The notes under the pieces are model-generated. The model saw nothing but the letters and a program-made list of their open reading frames with translations, was not told where the DNA came from and did no database searches. 64,000 nt of DNA from Bacteroides luti (GTDB taxonomy: Bacteria; Bacteroidota; Bacteroidia; Bacteroidales; Bacteroidaceae), in contig NZ_FQTV01000004.1 of the NCBI RefSeq assembly GCF_900128905.1, positions 124,001 to 188,000 on the forward strand, written 5' to 3'. This document shows positions 28,101-36,935 of the stretch, in pieces (position 1 is the first letter of the stretch; every line of letters starts with the position of its first letter). Made by a program: the position numbers and the translations under genes.

Positions 28101-28269
28101 CATCGAGGTCTGTAACTGTCCCTACTGCTTTACCTTTGACACTTACATTTACGCCAATAAGAGGCTCGCCGCCAGCAGCTGATTTTACGTTTCCTTTAAT
28201 CGTAACATTCTGCGCGTTTAAGATACCACAGAAAGATAGAAGGAAAATCATAATGATAAGATTTCTCAT
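25165..28269 (-). CDS. susC: SusC-like TonB-dependent fructan transporter
   Basis: A 1034-aa outer-membrane receptor. The signal peptide is followed by a carboxypeptidase-regulatory-like domain (VTIKGNVKSAAGGEPLIGVN, DGNYQLSV, about 22-105). The plug domain follows (VVAVGYRTERKADLTGAVS, MTVTSDGTPSGAATIRIRG, IYGSRAANGVIVVTTK), then a 22-strand barrel ending in VTFGVNVSF. The length is normal. It is the first gene of the minus-strand levan operon and is divergent from the plus-strand GH32-MFS-fructokinase operon. The substrate (levan or other fructan oligosaccharides) is inferred from neighbours. Confidence 0.93.
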   Translation of the reverse strand: MRNLIIMIFLLSFCGILNAQNVTIKGNVKSAAGGEPLIGVNVSVKGKAVGTVTDLDGNYQLSVQKNEILTFSFIGYDKQEVIVGAQTIINVALKESSLLLDEVVAVGYRTERKADLTGAVSVVKVNDMMSAAENNPMKALQGRVAGMTVTSDGTPSGAATIRIRGIGTLNNNDPLYIIDGVPTTSGMHELNGNDIESIQVLRDASSSSIYGSRAANGVIVVTTKKGKKGLVKVNFDSYVTMSSYTNKIDILSSKEYAEAMWKASVNSGKDANDNNIGIRYQESIDAAGNKVLNNVLFPEYLDDAKTMKPANTNWFDEVTRTGIAQSYNLSVSNGTEKGNSFLSLSYYDNEGLVKYTDFNRISARMNSDYKLLGDIVTIGENFTINKTSEVTQPYQIIEAALIAVPFIPVHTEDGKNWGGPITGLPDRQNPARLVNDNKDNRYNYWRTFGNAYINIQPIKKLNIRSSFGLDYGNFYKRSLTYSYQTGYLQSDKTKSLIEQAHWTKWTWSNTATYDFEIGKNRFETMLGMEMFRQSDINFSASREGFAVETPDYMWPDLGTGTSEGTGSSTAYSLQSYFGKINYAYNEKYLASVTLRRDGSSRFGKNNRWGMFPAFNLGWKINQEAFMEKTHDWLSDLKLRFGWGQTGNQEMANTAIYDIYVTDYGKGDPTWNAVWGTAYDLNGTGSGLLSSGFKRTQLQNPDLKWETTTQTNIGLDYGFFGQALYGSAEYYIKKTKNILYLPGYAAIMGEGANKWYNGAAMENKGFELTLGYRGKMNSGLQYDITGNISTNANKVTYLPESVKKSYGGNGTYDNILGRPLGSFYGYVADGIFKTQDDLDQHSKQDGKALGRIRYRDLNNDGVVNDKDRTWIGDPFPDFAYGLNIDLSYKNFDLIMYFQGIQNVDVVNSVKYTTDFWSVSDTRSNKGARLLKAWDPVTNPNSNIPALSYSDTNNESRFSSYFVENGSYLKLRNIQLGYNIPQQVLHKIKVEKFRIYASAQNLFTIKSKNFTGVDPENPGWGYPIPLTVTFGVNVSF

Positions 28270-28382
28270 ATTTCATTATAGATTAAAAAGATTAACATTT
28301 TAAAAATTCAATTCTCAAGAAAAGCTTTCCCGGCTTAAATTTCATGTCGTAAAGGAAATAATTTCTATTTAGGTGAACTATA

Positions 28383-28465
28383 ATTTTTGTTTCAAAGATG
28401 ATTATTTTTGTTTCATGCATAAAATTTAATAGAACAGTGAATCATATTTAATACATTATGAAACA
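28383..28465. promoter_or_regulatory. Divergent control region with TGTTTCA repeats
   Basis: Two identical direct repeats, ATTTTTGTTTCA at 28383-28394 and 28404-28415, are 21 bp apart (two helical turns). An inverted copy of their end (TGAAACA) lies at 28459-28465. The second repeat overlaps TATTTTTG (28403-28410), a plus-strand -7 match. The region lies between susC and the plus-strand GH32 gene, where the hybrid regulator would bind. The rest of 28270-28557 shows no gene. Confidence 0.5.
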
Positions 28466-28557
28466 ATTCTTATATCATTCTGTTTTATTATTTTCTTTCT
28501 TTGCAATATGCTTTCCCGGGCAACTATTTATTAATTGAATGTAATACCAATAAAAAC

Positions 28558-30372
28558 ATGATTTCACTAAGTAAATTATGCCAAACAGTTAAACGATCTT
28601 TTAGTTCCTTATTAATGGGACTGTTTACTTTGCTTTTGTCTTGTCAGGCTTCTAATCCACAATTAGTGATTAAACATTTGGGCGATGAACAAAGCATCGT
28701 CCAAATTGATGCACACAAAAAATATCTGCTCTTGCCAGTTCAGGAAACCTCAAGAGAAGCTAAGCTATACATGATTGTTGATAATGATGTGGTAAAAACT
28801 ATCAATGTCCGTCTGGCTATAAATAAAATTGATTATTTTGTTCCGGTTGAAATTTCTGCTTATAAGAACAAGAGCATTACTTTCAACTTCCAATTCATTC
28901 CTGATTCTGCTGTATGCTGGAAAGAGATGAAACTAGCTGACTCTTTTGATACCAGGAATATTGAAGCCTTTCGTCCAGTCTACCATTTTACACCAGCTTA
29001 CGGATGGATGAATGATCCCAATGGAATGGTTTATAAAGATGGAGAATATCATTTATTCTATCAACATAATCCATACGGCTCCATGTGGGGAAATATGAAT
29101 TGGGGACACGCTGTAAGCAAAGATCTAGTGAATTGGGAGCACCTTCCTGTAGCTATTGCTCCCGATGCATTGGGAAGCATTTTTAGTGGTAGTTGCGTTG
29201 TTGATAAAGATAATACAGCAGGATTTGGCGCAGGAGCTCTTGTGGCTTTTTATACTTCGGCCGGTGATCGTCAGGTGCAAAGTATGGCGTATAGTCTTGA
29301 TAATGGCCGTACATTTATTAAATATGCACGAAACCCGATTCTAACTTCTACTATACGTGATTTTCGTGATCCGAAAGTATTTTGGCATGAGCCTTCAAGA
29401 AAGTGGGTTATGATTCTTGCAGCCGGACAAGAGATGAGAATTTATTCTTCTTCCGACCTCAAGGAGTGGGCTATGGAGAGCCGATTTGGTGATGGACAAG
29501 GTGCACACGGTGGTGTATGGGAATGTCCTGATCTTATTGAATTACCCATTGAAGGAACCGAACTGAAAAAATGGGTACTTATCTGTAATATAAATCCTGG
29601 TGGACCATTTGGTGGTTCGGCAACACAATATTTTGTTGGTAATTTCGATGGAAAGAAATTCATAAACGAATCTCCGAATGTGAATAAGTGGATGGACTGG
29701 GGAAAAGATCATTATGCAACCGTAACCTGGAGTAATGCATTAGAAGGACGCCACATAGCGTTGGCATGGATGAGTAATTGGCAATATGCCAATGATGTAC
29801 CTACGAAACAGTATCGTAGTGCAAACTCTGTTCCACGCGACTTAAGTCTTTATACTTACAAAGGTGGAACTTATTTGAAGAGTACCCCTTCTCCCGAATT
29901 ACTGAAGTTACGTGGCGAACAGATAAAAAAGCGTTCATTTAAAGTAGATCGGACGTACAATGTGGATAAGTTAATGACAGATAATTCCGGAGCATATGAG
30001 ATAGAAATGACTATAAAGAATAAGAATGCAGAAATCATAGGCTTTCAACTCTTTAATTCTAAGGGTGAAGAAGTAGATGTAACCTATAATTTGGTGGAAA
30101 AGAGTTTTTCTATAGATAGAACAAAAAGTGGGATAACGTCTTTTAGTAAAGAATTCCCAGCAGTAACAACTGCTCCCTTGAGAAATGATAAAGAGATGAC
30201 ACTTCGATTATTTGTTGATAAGTCCAGCATTGAAGCTTTTGGTGATGGAGGACGTTTTGTTATGACAAATCTTATTTTTCCATCTGAGCCTTACAATCGT
30301 ATTAGTTTTTATGCGAAAGGCGGTTCTTATAATGTTACTTCGTTTACTACATATAAACTCGGTTTAAAATAA
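28558..30372 (+). CDS. GH32 exo-fructanase lipoprotein with DUF4980 N-domain
   Basis: A 604-aa lipoprotein (TLLLSCQ, lipidated C29). Residues 35-125 fit the DUF4980 domain found before Bacteroides GH32 modules. The propeller has canonical GWMNDPNG (nucleophile D153), FRDP (D271) and WECPDL (acid/base E322), and a C-terminal beta-sandwich ends the protein (RLFVDKSSIEAFGDGG). It should release fructose from levan or inulin oligosaccharides and sucrose, probably in the periplasm. I chose ATG 28558 because it gives a clean lipoprotein signal; an earlier frame from 28501 adds an unlikely leader. It is the first gene of an operon with MFS and fructokinase genes 21 bp and 4 bp apart. Confidence 0.9.
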   Translation: MISLSKLCQTVKRSFSSLLMGLFTLLLSCQASNPQLVIKHLGDEQSIVQIDAHKKYLLLPVQETSREAKLYMIVDNDVVKTINVRLAINKIDYFVPVEISAYKNKSITFNFQFIPDSAVCWKEMKLADSFDTRNIEAFRPVYHFTPAYGWMNDPNGMVYKDGEYHLFYQHNPYGSMWGNMNWGHAVSKDLVNWEHLPVAIAPDALGSIFSGSCVVDKDNTAGFGAGALVAFYTSAGDRQVQSMAYSLDNGRTFIKYARNPILTSTIRDFRDPKVFWHEPSRKWVMILAAGQEMRIYSSSDLKEWAMESRFGDGQGAHGGVWECPDLIELPIEGTELKKWVLICNINPGGPFGGSATQYFVGNFDGKKFINESPNVNKWMDWGKDHYATVTWSNALEGRHIALAWMSNWQYANDVPTKQYRSANSVPRDLSLYTYKGGTYLKSTPSPELLKLRGEQIKKRSFKVDRTYNVDKLMTDNSGAYEIEMTIKNKNAEIIGFQLFNSKGEEVDVTYNLVEKSFSIDRTKSGITSFSKEFPAVTTAPLRNDKEMTLRLFVDKSSIEAFGDGGRFVMTNLIFPSEPYNRISFYAKGGSYNVTSFTTYKLGLK

Positions 30373-30393
30373 TCCTAATTCATAAGTTAATTT

Positions 30394-31545
30394 ATGAAAA
30401 ATACAAAAAAAATATATGCTAAGCTTATCCCAGTGATGTTCTGTTTCTTCGCAATGGGATTTGTAGACCTTGTAGGTATTGCCACTAATTATGTAAAAGC
30501 AGATTTAAGTCTCACTGACACGGAGGCAAATATATTTCCTTCAATGGTATTTTTCTGGTTCTTGATATTCTCAGTCCCAACAGGTATGCTGATGAACCGT
30601 ATAGGAAGAAAAAGGACTGTATTGCTGAGCCTCGTTGTTACAATACTGGCATTAATTGTACCTATTATTAGCCATTCATATGCAGGTATGCTGATTTCGT
30701 TTTCATTATTAGGGATCGGCAATACATTGATGCAGGTATCTCTCAATCCGCTTATTTCCAACATTGTAAGTGGAGAAAGATTAGCTAGTTCTTTAACATT
30801 AGGGCAGTTTGTAAAAGCCATAGCCTCATTTGTGGCACCAATTCTTGCAGCTTGGGGTGCAATACAATTTTCTTATTGGCAAATTCTGTTCCCCATCTTT
30901 ACCATTATTGCAATTATTGCTATTGTTGTTCTTAGCTCTACATCTATTGAAGAAAAAAAGATTGAAGGTAAAAGTTCCAGTTTTGGCGAATGCTTCGCTT
31001 TATTGGGCGATAAACTTATTCTATTGTCATTCCTTGGTATTATGTGCCATGTGGGTATTGATGTAGGAACAAATGTAACTGCTCCAAAAATTCTGATTGA
31101 ACGTTTGGGTATGGAATTGGCTGATGCAGGATATGCTACCAGTGTATATTTCCTTTTCCGTACCATAGGATGTCTATCAGGAGCTTTTATTTTGGCTAAA
31201 GTTTCCGGAAAGATGTTTTTCGCAATAAGTGTTATCATGTTGGCTCTTGGTATGGGTGGCCTCTATTTTGTAGATACAAAAATAACTATTTACGCCTGCG
31301 TAGCATTGATTGGTTTCGGGAATTCCAATGTCTTTTCCATTATCTTCTCCCAGGCATTGCTGCACAAGCCAAGCAAACAGAACGAAGTATCCGGACTGAT
31401 GATTATGGGATTGTTTGGTGGTACAATATTTCCACTTGTGATGGGGATAGTATCCGATATAATGTTAGCCCAGATTGGTGCAGTTTTAGTTATGACCATT
31501 GGAGTTGCTTATCTTTTATTATTAACAAGAAACATAAAATTTTAG
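30394..31545 (+). CDS. MFS sugar permease (FucP/FHS-like), probable fructose importer
   Basis: A 383-aa inner-membrane protein with 12 predicted helices. The MFS loop 2-3 motif is seen as GMLMNRIGRKRTVLL, and the N-terminus FFAMGFVDLVGIATNYVKADL is typical of the FucP/GlcP family. It lies between GH32 and fructokinase genes, matching BT1758 of B. thetaiotaomicron. Fructose import by proton symport is the likely role. Substrate assignment rests on synteny. Confidence 0.85.
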   Translation: MKNTKKIYAKLIPVMFCFFAMGFVDLVGIATNYVKADLSLTDTEANIFPSMVFFWFLIFSVPTGMLMNRIGRKRTVLLSLVVTILALIVPIISHSYAGMLISFSLLGIGNTLMQVSLNPLISNIVSGERLASSLTLGQFVKAIASFVAPILAAWGAIQFSYWQILFPIFTIIAIIAIVVLSSTSIEEKKIEGKSSSFGECFALLGDKLILLSFLGIMCHVGIDVGTNVTAPKILIERLGMELADAGYATSVYFLFRTIGCLSGAFILAKVSGKMFFAISVIMLALGMGGLYFVDTKITIYACVALIGFGNSNVFSIIFSQALLHKPSKQNEVSGLMIMGLFGGTIFPLVMGIVSDIMLAQIGAVLVMTIGVAYLLLLTRNIKF

Positions 31546-31549
31546 TATT

Positions 31550-32437
31550 ATGAATAATATAATTGTTGGATTGGGTGAAGCACTTTGGGATATGCTGCCT
31601 GAAGGGAAAAAAATAGGCGGAGCACCTGCTAATTTTGCTTATCACGTATCACAATTTGGTCTTGAGAGCTGTGTAGTAAGTGCTATTGGCAACGATGCAT
31701 TGGGGAATGAAATACTAGATGTTTTTCATGAAAAGAATCTGAAATATCAATTGGAAAAGGTAAACTTCCCAACAGGTACAGTTCAGGTGGAACTGGATGC
31801 TGAGGGTGTACCTTGTTATGAAATAAAAGAAGGAGTAGCATGGGATAACATTCCATTCACCGAAGCGCTGCAAACTCTGGCCCTCTCTACACGTTCCGTT
31901 TGTTTTGGCTCACTTGCACAACGTAGCAAAGTATCAAGAGAAACAATAAACCGGTTTCTTGACACGATGCCAGATGGAGAAGGACAATGCAAAATTTTTG
32001 ATATAAACCTTCGTCAGAACTTTTATGACAAAGAGATTATTGAGAACTCTTTAAATAAATGTAATATACTCAAGATAAACGATGAAGAACTAGTTATCAT
32101 CTCTCGTATGTTTGGCTATCCCGGCATTGACCTTCAGGACACTTGCTGGAAGTTAATCAACAAATATGAGCTAAAAATGCTGATTCTTACCTGTGGTACG
32201 AATGGCAGTTATGTCTTTGCTTCGGGAGAGGTTTCTTTCCTTGAAACACCAAATGTTAACGTAGCCGACACTGTTGGGGCCGGTGACTCATTTACTGCAG
32301 CATTCTGTGCTTCAATAATTAAAGGCAAATCCGTCCGGGAAGCCCATAAATTAGCTGTAGATGTTTCTGCTTATATTTGTACACAAAGTGGGGCCATGCC
32401 TGTTTTGCCGGAAACTCTTAAAAAGCGATTAAGATAG
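31550..32437 (+). CDS. Fructokinase, PfkB family
   Basis: A 295-aa PfkB-family sugar kinase. The N-terminal substrate motif GGAPANFAYHVSQFG is present, as is the C-terminal ATP/catalytic motif VADTVGAGDSFTAAF with the catalytic Asp in GAGD. VNVADTVGAGDS and the flanking KIFDINLRQNFYD are typical of bacterial fructokinases. It makes fructose 6-phosphate from imported fructose. It lies 4 bp after the permease gene and is followed by a terminator. Confidence 0.9.
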   Translation: MNNIIVGLGEALWDMLPEGKKIGGAPANFAYHVSQFGLESCVVSAIGNDALGNEILDVFHEKNLKYQLEKVNFPTGTVQVELDAEGVPCYEIKEGVAWDNIPFTEALQTLALSTRSVCFGSLAQRSKVSRETINRFLDTMPDGEGQCKIFDINLRQNFYDKEIIENSLNKCNILKINDEELVIISRMFGYPGIDLQDTCWKLINKYELKMLILTCGTNGSYVFASGEVSFLETPNVNVADTVGAGDSFTAAFCASIIKGKSVREAHKLAVDVSAYICTQSGAMPVLPETLKKRLR

Positions 32438-32467
32438 TCGAATTATTATAATACCTTAGCTTCTAAT

Positions 32468-32501
32468 GGAGCATCTATTGCAGATGCTCCTCCTTTTTTT
32501 A
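32468..32501 (+). terminator. Rho-independent terminator after fructokinase
   Basis: Perfect 9-bp arms GGAGCATCT and AGATGCTCC with a 5-nt loop are followed by a run of T. It separates the enzyme operon from the regulator gene. Confidence 0.9.
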
Positions 32502-32507
32502 TCTTTG
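32500..32507 (+). promoter_or_regulatory. Promoter -7 element of the hybrid regulator
   Basis: TATCTTTG matches TAnnTTTG and begins in the terminator's T run. It lies 28 bp before the ATG at 32535, with a purine-rich ribosome site (TTGGAGAA) between. The regulator thus has its own promoter. Confidence 0.6.
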
Positions 32508-32534
32508 TACCTTAATTACATTTTGGAGAACACA

Positions 32535-35291
32535 ATGAAATACATAACCTTGATTATTTTGTTTATCCTTACTTTCTTGTCATCTTCATGCAAAAAAGAT
32601 TCTTCCAGATACATTATTGGAGTGTCACAATGCAGTGATGACGAATGGAGGCACAAGATGAACGACGAAATACTTCGTGAAGCTCAGTTTTACAGTGGAG
32701 TTAAGGTTGAGATACGCACAGCCAAGGATAACAATCAAAAGCAGGCTAAAGATATTTATTACTTTATTAATAAAAAAGTAGATCTTCTGATTGTTGCCCC
32801 TAATGAAGCAGCTCCTATGACACCTATTGTTGAAGAAGCATATAATAAAGGAATTCCAGTCATTGTAGTTGATCGCAAGATACTTTCAGATAAATACACT
32901 GCTTTCGTGGGTGCAGATAATTATGAGATTGGTAAAACCGTAGGTCAATACATCGCAGCACGACTTAAAGGAAAAGGAACAATTGCAGAGCTAACCGGTC
33001 TGAGTGGTTCAACACCTGCCATTGATCGCCATCAGGGTTTTATGAGTGCTATCAGTAAATACCCCTCTATAACTTTGTTATGTAAAGAAGATGCCGGGTG
33101 GCTTCAATTTCAGGCTAAACAGAAAATGAATTCAATCCTTACTCGTTTTCCAAAAATTGATATAGTTTTTGCTCATAATGATCGTATGGCTGCAGGAGCT
33201 TATCTATCTGCAAAGAAGCAGAAAAGAGAAAAAGGTACAGCCTTTATAGGTATTGATGCTCTTCCTGGCAAAAATTTAGGTGTGGACCTTGTGCTTAGAA
33301 ATGTTTTGGATGCAACTTTCATTTATCCCACAGGAGGCGACCGTGTAATGCAGATAGCTATGAAAATTCTTGAAAAGAAGAGCTATCCGCGGGAAACAAT
33401 ACTCAGCACAGCCGTTGTAGACAGGACCAATGCCCGGGTAATGAAGTTGCAAACTGACCATATTGCCGAAAACGAGAAGAAGATTGGACTTCTAAATACT
33501 CGCATAGATAATTATCTGACTAGTTATGCTACTCAAAAGATTATTTTATACGGAAGTTTCATAGTTCTGTTGCTTTTTGCAGGAATGTTTCTGATTTTAT
33601 GGAAATCTCTGCATACTAAAAACAGATTAAACAAAGAACTATCAAAAAGGAATGATGAAATTACTAACCAAAAAGAACAGCTGGAATTGCAGCGAGATCA
33701 ATTAATAGAGCTTTCTAAGCAGCTGGAAGAAGCCACAAATGCCAAACTGGTATTCTTTACTAACATATCACATGATTTCCGTACACCTCTTACCTTAGTA
33801 GCCGATCCTATTGATCAACTTCTTGGTGATAAAAGCCTCACTAATAACCAACAACAATCATTGCAACTGGTGAAAAAGAATGTAAATATTCTGCTCCGTC
33901 TAGTGAACCAAATATTGGATTTCCGCAAATTTGAGAACGGGAAGCTGGAGTTAGTATTAAATAAGATCAATCTCGCAGTTTCATTTGAAGAATGGAATTC
34001 GGCATTCCGCGCAGTTGTTAGAAAGAAACATATAAAATTTATCTATGATGTTCTTCCAAATACGGATTTTCATGCTGTTGTTGACGTAGAGAAGCTGGAA
34101 CGGATTTACTTTAATCTGCTATCCAATGCATTCAAATTCACTCCGGAAAATGGAGTGATACATGTGAATCTCCTTACGATAGAGCTAGAAGAGAAAAAAT
34201 ATATACGTTTCACTATTGCCAACAGCGGCACTGCTATTTCTCCTGAACATATTCGGAACATCTTTGAACGATTCTACAAAACAGATTTGCACCACGAAGG
34301 TTCCGGCATCGGACTAGCACTTGTTAAAGCCTTTGTAGATATGCACAAGGGTAATATTCAGGTGGAAAGTGATAAACAAAGAGGCACTATCTTTACCGTA
34401 GACTTACCTTTTGAACAGGCATTGTTTTGTGAAGCAACTTCGGTTACAACTATTTCTTCCGAAACTCAACAAGAATTATTTGAATTACCGGACGAATTCT
34501 CTATTGATGAAATTCATTCTGAAAATTGTGAGACAGTACTTGTTATTGATGATAATCCTGATATCCGTTCTTATATACGCCAACTACTTCAGCAAGAATA
34601 TGAAGTGATAGAAGCTAAAGACGGAACTGAAGGTATCCGTAAGGCTATGAAATATATACCAGACGTAATTATAAGCGATATAATGATGCCTGGCATGGAT
34701 GGTATAGAATGCTGCCGACGTCTGAAAGGTGAATTACAAACCTGCCACATTCCTATAATTCTTCTTACAGCCTGCTCTCTTGATGAACAGCGTATCGAAG
34801 GATTTGAGAATGGAGCAGATTCATATATTTCCAAGCCTTTCAATTCATTGGTACTTACAACACGCGTCCGAAATCTTATTGACGGACACAAACGAATGAA
34901 AAAATTCTTTGGTGATAATAATATACTCGAAAAAGAACCTATCTGCGACATTGATAAAGTTTTTATCGAAAAGTTCAAAAAACTTATAGAAGAAGGGATT
35001 AGCAACTCTGAACTCAATGTAGAAGATCTGGGCAAAGACATGGGACTCAGTAGAGTGCAACTTTATCGAAAAATAAAAGCTCTGACAAATTATGCTCCCA
35101 ATGAGCTACTTCGTATAACTCGCTTAAAGAAAGCATCTGCGCTGATGTCCTCTTCAGATATGACTATAGCAGAGATATGTTACGAAGTAGGATTTACTTC
35201 TCCATCGTACTTTAGCAAATGCTATAAAGAATATTTTGGTGAAAGTCCTACTGAGTATTTAAAAAAAATTGGAATTTCTCAGCCAAACTGA
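32535..35291 (+). CDS. Hybrid two-component regulator with periplasmic fructose-binding-type sensor (BT1754-like)
   Basis: A 918-aa one-protein two-component system. The N-terminus looks like a lipoprotein/signal anchor (FLSSSCKK). A periplasmic sugar-binding-protein domain (about 25-310: VDLLIVAPNEAAPMTPIVEE, IPVIVVDRKI, FAHNDRMAAGAY) stands in place of the Y_Y_Y propeller sensor of most hybrid regulators. One membrane helix follows (about 336-356), then a coiled coil, HisKA with H413 (ISHDFRTPLTL) and HATPase (NLLSNAFKFTP, GSGIGLAL). A receiver with D715 (IISDIMMPG) and an AraC-type HTH end the protein. BT1754 of B. thetaiotaomicron, which controls fructan use by binding fructose, has this architecture. 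I preferred this start because it begins the signal and has a ribosome site. Confidence 0.92.
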   Translation: MKYITLIILFILTFLSSSCKKDSSRYIIGVSQCSDDEWRHKMNDEILREAQFYSGVKVEIRTAKDNNQKQAKDIYYFINKKVDLLIVAPNEAAPMTPIVEEAYNKGIPVIVVDRKILSDKYTAFVGADNYEIGKTVGQYIAARLKGKGTIAELTGLSGSTPAIDRHQGFMSAISKYPSITLLCKEDAGWLQFQAKQKMNSILTRFPKIDIVFAHNDRMAAGAYLSAKKQKREKGTAFIGIDALPGKNLGVDLVLRNVLDATFIYPTGGDRVMQIAMKILEKKSYPRETILSTAVVDRTNARVMKLQTDHIAENEKKIGLLNTRIDNYLTSYATQKIILYGSFIVLLLFAGMFLILWKSLHTKNRLNKELSKRNDEITNQKEQLELQRDQLIELSKQLEEATNAKLVFFTNISHDFRTPLTLVADPIDQLLGDKSLTNNQQQSLQLVKKNVNILLRLVNQILDFRKFENGKLELVLNKINLAVSFEEWNSAFRAVVRKKHIKFIYDVLPNTDFHAVVDVEKLERIYFNLLSNAFKFTPENGVIHVNLLTIELEEKKYIRFTIANSGTAISPEHIRNIFERFYKTDLHHEGSGIGLALVKAFVDMHKGNIQVESDKQRGTIFTVDLPFEQALFCEATSVTTISSETQQELFELPDEFSIDEIHSENCETVLVIDDNPDIRSYIRQLLQQEYEVIEAKDGTEGIRKAMKYIPDVIISDIMMPGMDGIECCRRLKGELQTCHIPIILLTACSLDEQRIEGFENGADSYISKPFNSLVLTTRVRNLIDGHKRMKKFFGDNNILEKEPICDIDKVFIEKFKKLIEEGISNSELNVEDLGKDMGLSRVQLYRKIKALTNYAPNELLRITRLKKASALMSSSDMTIAEICYEVGFTSPSYFSKCYKEYFGESPTEYLKKIGISQPN

Positions 35292-35383
35292 AATCCCGTC
35301 CGGTAATAGAGAAAGATGAGATTCGTGCAGTTTCTGTTGAGTTTGAAAATGTGAACTTTCGCGCCTCAGCATAGTTCAAGAAA

Positions 35384-35510
35384 AGCAGGATTTAGTAGCA
35401 GATAAAAATGTATAAAACATTTATCTCCCACCAGAATAACAATCTGATTATATGAATATTAGACCTATTTTAGTAGCAGGTGGGAGATGATTATGCATTT
35501 TTTTGTTTTT
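35384..35510. repeat. Dispersed repeat, copy C (ends inside the plsY 3' end)
   Basis: Same layout as copy B: GCAGGATTTAGTAGCAGATA start, ACATTTATCT segment, AATCTGATTATA, ATTAGA, TTAGTAGCAGG and a final GATGATTATGC plus T-rich tract. The last part forms the stop codon and last few codons of the minus-strand plsY-like gene. No primase gene is near this copy. I see nothing else in 35292-35490. Confidence 0.75.
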
Positions 35511-36117
35511 TCTGTTGAGAAGCAGTTGCATTTTCGTTACCCCGTATCAATCTGCTGATATTGGGAATGTGCATAATTACAATAAGCAGGGCAACTGTAA
35601 GTAAATAGTAAAAACAATAGGATATGGGAAAGAATAGTCCGGTAAGGGGTAATGATATGCCCAAACAGATTGAACCAACAGATACGTATTTAGTGAACTT
35701 CTTTACAACGAAAAAAATGATTACCGAAGCCAGTACCTGTATAGGTGCAAGCAATATTGAAGCCCCCAAAGTGGTATTCACACCTTTTCCTCCTTTCAGC
35801 TTCAGAAAAATTGAGAAATCATGCCCCAATATTGCTGCCAGTGCTATAAGACAGATAAAATAATCTTCAAGAAATATTATATTATTTTTTTGAAGCACAA
35901 TTGCAATACCTACAGGCAAAAGACCTTTCAACATATCACAAACCTGTGTTAATACAGAGATCTTTTTACCTGCCACACGCTCCACATTGGTGGACCCAAT
36001 ACTCATACTTCCCAATTCGAGCACATTCTTACCGGTTGCATATTTTGTAAACAGATAACCAAATGGCACCGAGCCCAGCAAATAAGCCGCTAATATAAAT
36101 AAGGCACTGATCAGCAT
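35491..36117 (-). CDS. plsY: PlsY-type glycerol-3-phosphate acyltransferase (acyl-phosphate dependent)
   Basis: A 208-aa integral membrane protein. The three PlsY motifs are recognisable: YLLGSVPFGYLFTK, GSMSIGSTNVERVAGKK (usually GSGNIGATN) and HDFSIFLKLKGGKGVNTTLG. PlsY transfers the acyl group of acyl-phosphate to glycerol 3-phosphate. It is the last gene of an operon with a fatty acid kinase fusion, which would supply acyl-phosphate. The altered second motif suggests a paralogue rather than the housekeeping copy. Its last codons lie inside repeat copy C. Confidence 0.8.
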   Translation of the reverse strand: MLISALFILAAYLLGSVPFGYLFTKYATGKNVLELGSMSIGSTNVERVAGKKISVLTQVCDMLKGLLPVGIAIVLQKNNIIFLEDYFICLIALAAILGHDFSIFLKLKGGKGVNTTLGASILLAPIQVLASVIIFFVVKKFTKYVSVGSICLGISLPLTGLFFPISYCFYYLLTVALLIVIMHIPNISRLIRGNENATASQQKKQKNA

Positions 36118-36131
36118 ATCATTATTTAATC

Positions 36132-36908
36132 TTATTTTTTAGGAAACCAGGGTATAAAAGCGCTTGTTTTACGAATGTATTCTGCATACTCGGGTTTTCT
36201 GTCTTTAATTGTTTTTTCAAGCAATGCCACACCCGACACTTTAATAATAAGTAAGGTCATAAGAAGCGACCCGATCACCGGTAGATAACTGCCAGCCGAC
36301 AAGCAGAGCAATCCATATCCCCACCATACGGCGGAATCTCCAAAATAATTGGGATGACGGGTATATCGCCATAAACCGGTATTAAGAACTTTACCCTTAT
36401 TATTAATATTACTTCTAAACTTTGCCAGCTGGTAGTCACCTCCCGCCTCGAAAAACAATCCCGTAAGCCATACAAATATGCCGACATAATCAAGGAATGT
36501 AAGTCCATGTGGACTGGCATACATGTTTACTCCCAGCAATGTAACAGAAATAATCCACATAAGTACTCCCTGAAGCAAAAAAGTCTGGAAGAAACTAATC
36601 CAGCGATAATTCTTATCGCCATACTTTCTCCTGAACTCCTGATAACGAAAATCTTCTCCCCTACCAATATTCCTCCAGGCAAGATATCCTGAAAGTCTCA
36701 CTCCCCAGATAAGAACCATAACAAAAAGAACTGTCTGAACAGGATAAAAGGTTTTAGTAGCAAAATAATAATATGTATTTGTCATCACAAACCCCAGCCC
36801 CCAGAATAGATCTACAATGCTTACATTGTTAATCAATATGCTGACTATCCACAAAACTGACATCAGACTGATGATTAAAATCAGAGCGTTTAAATAGATT
36901 TGAATCAT
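36132..36908 (-). CDS. DUF1295/isoprenylcysteine methyltransferase-like membrane enzyme
   Basis: A 258-aa protein with about six membrane helices. The C-terminal motif RYTRHPNYFGDSAVWWGYGL is the RHPNYFGE-type signature of the DUF1295/steroid 5-alpha-reductase and ICMT superfamily, which bind NADPH or SAM near it. The substrate is unknown. It lies in a lipid operon 27 bp after the FakA-FakB fusion gene and 14 bp before plsY, so a lipid or fatty-acid substrate is plausible. Confidence 0.75.
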   Translation of the reverse strand: MIQIYLNALILIISLMSVLWIVSILINNVSIVDLFWGLGFVMTNTYYYFATKTFYPVQTVLFVMVLIWGVRLSGYLAWRNIGRGEDFRYQEFRRKYGDKNYRWISFFQTFLLQGVLMWIISVTLLGVNMYASPHGLTFLDYVGIFVWLTGLFFEAGGDYQLAKFRSNINNKGKVLNTGLWRYTRHPNYFGDSAVWWGYGLLCLSAGSYLPVIGSLLMTLLIIKVSGVALLEKTIKDRKPEYAEYIRKTSAFIPWFPKK

Positions 36909-36935
36909 AATATTACAGATTAAAGTTTAAATAAA

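Noticed and set aside
28501..28557. N-terminal extension of the plus-strand GH32 frame
   Set aside because: Starting at 28558 gives a normal lipoprotein signal. The earlier residues would bury it.
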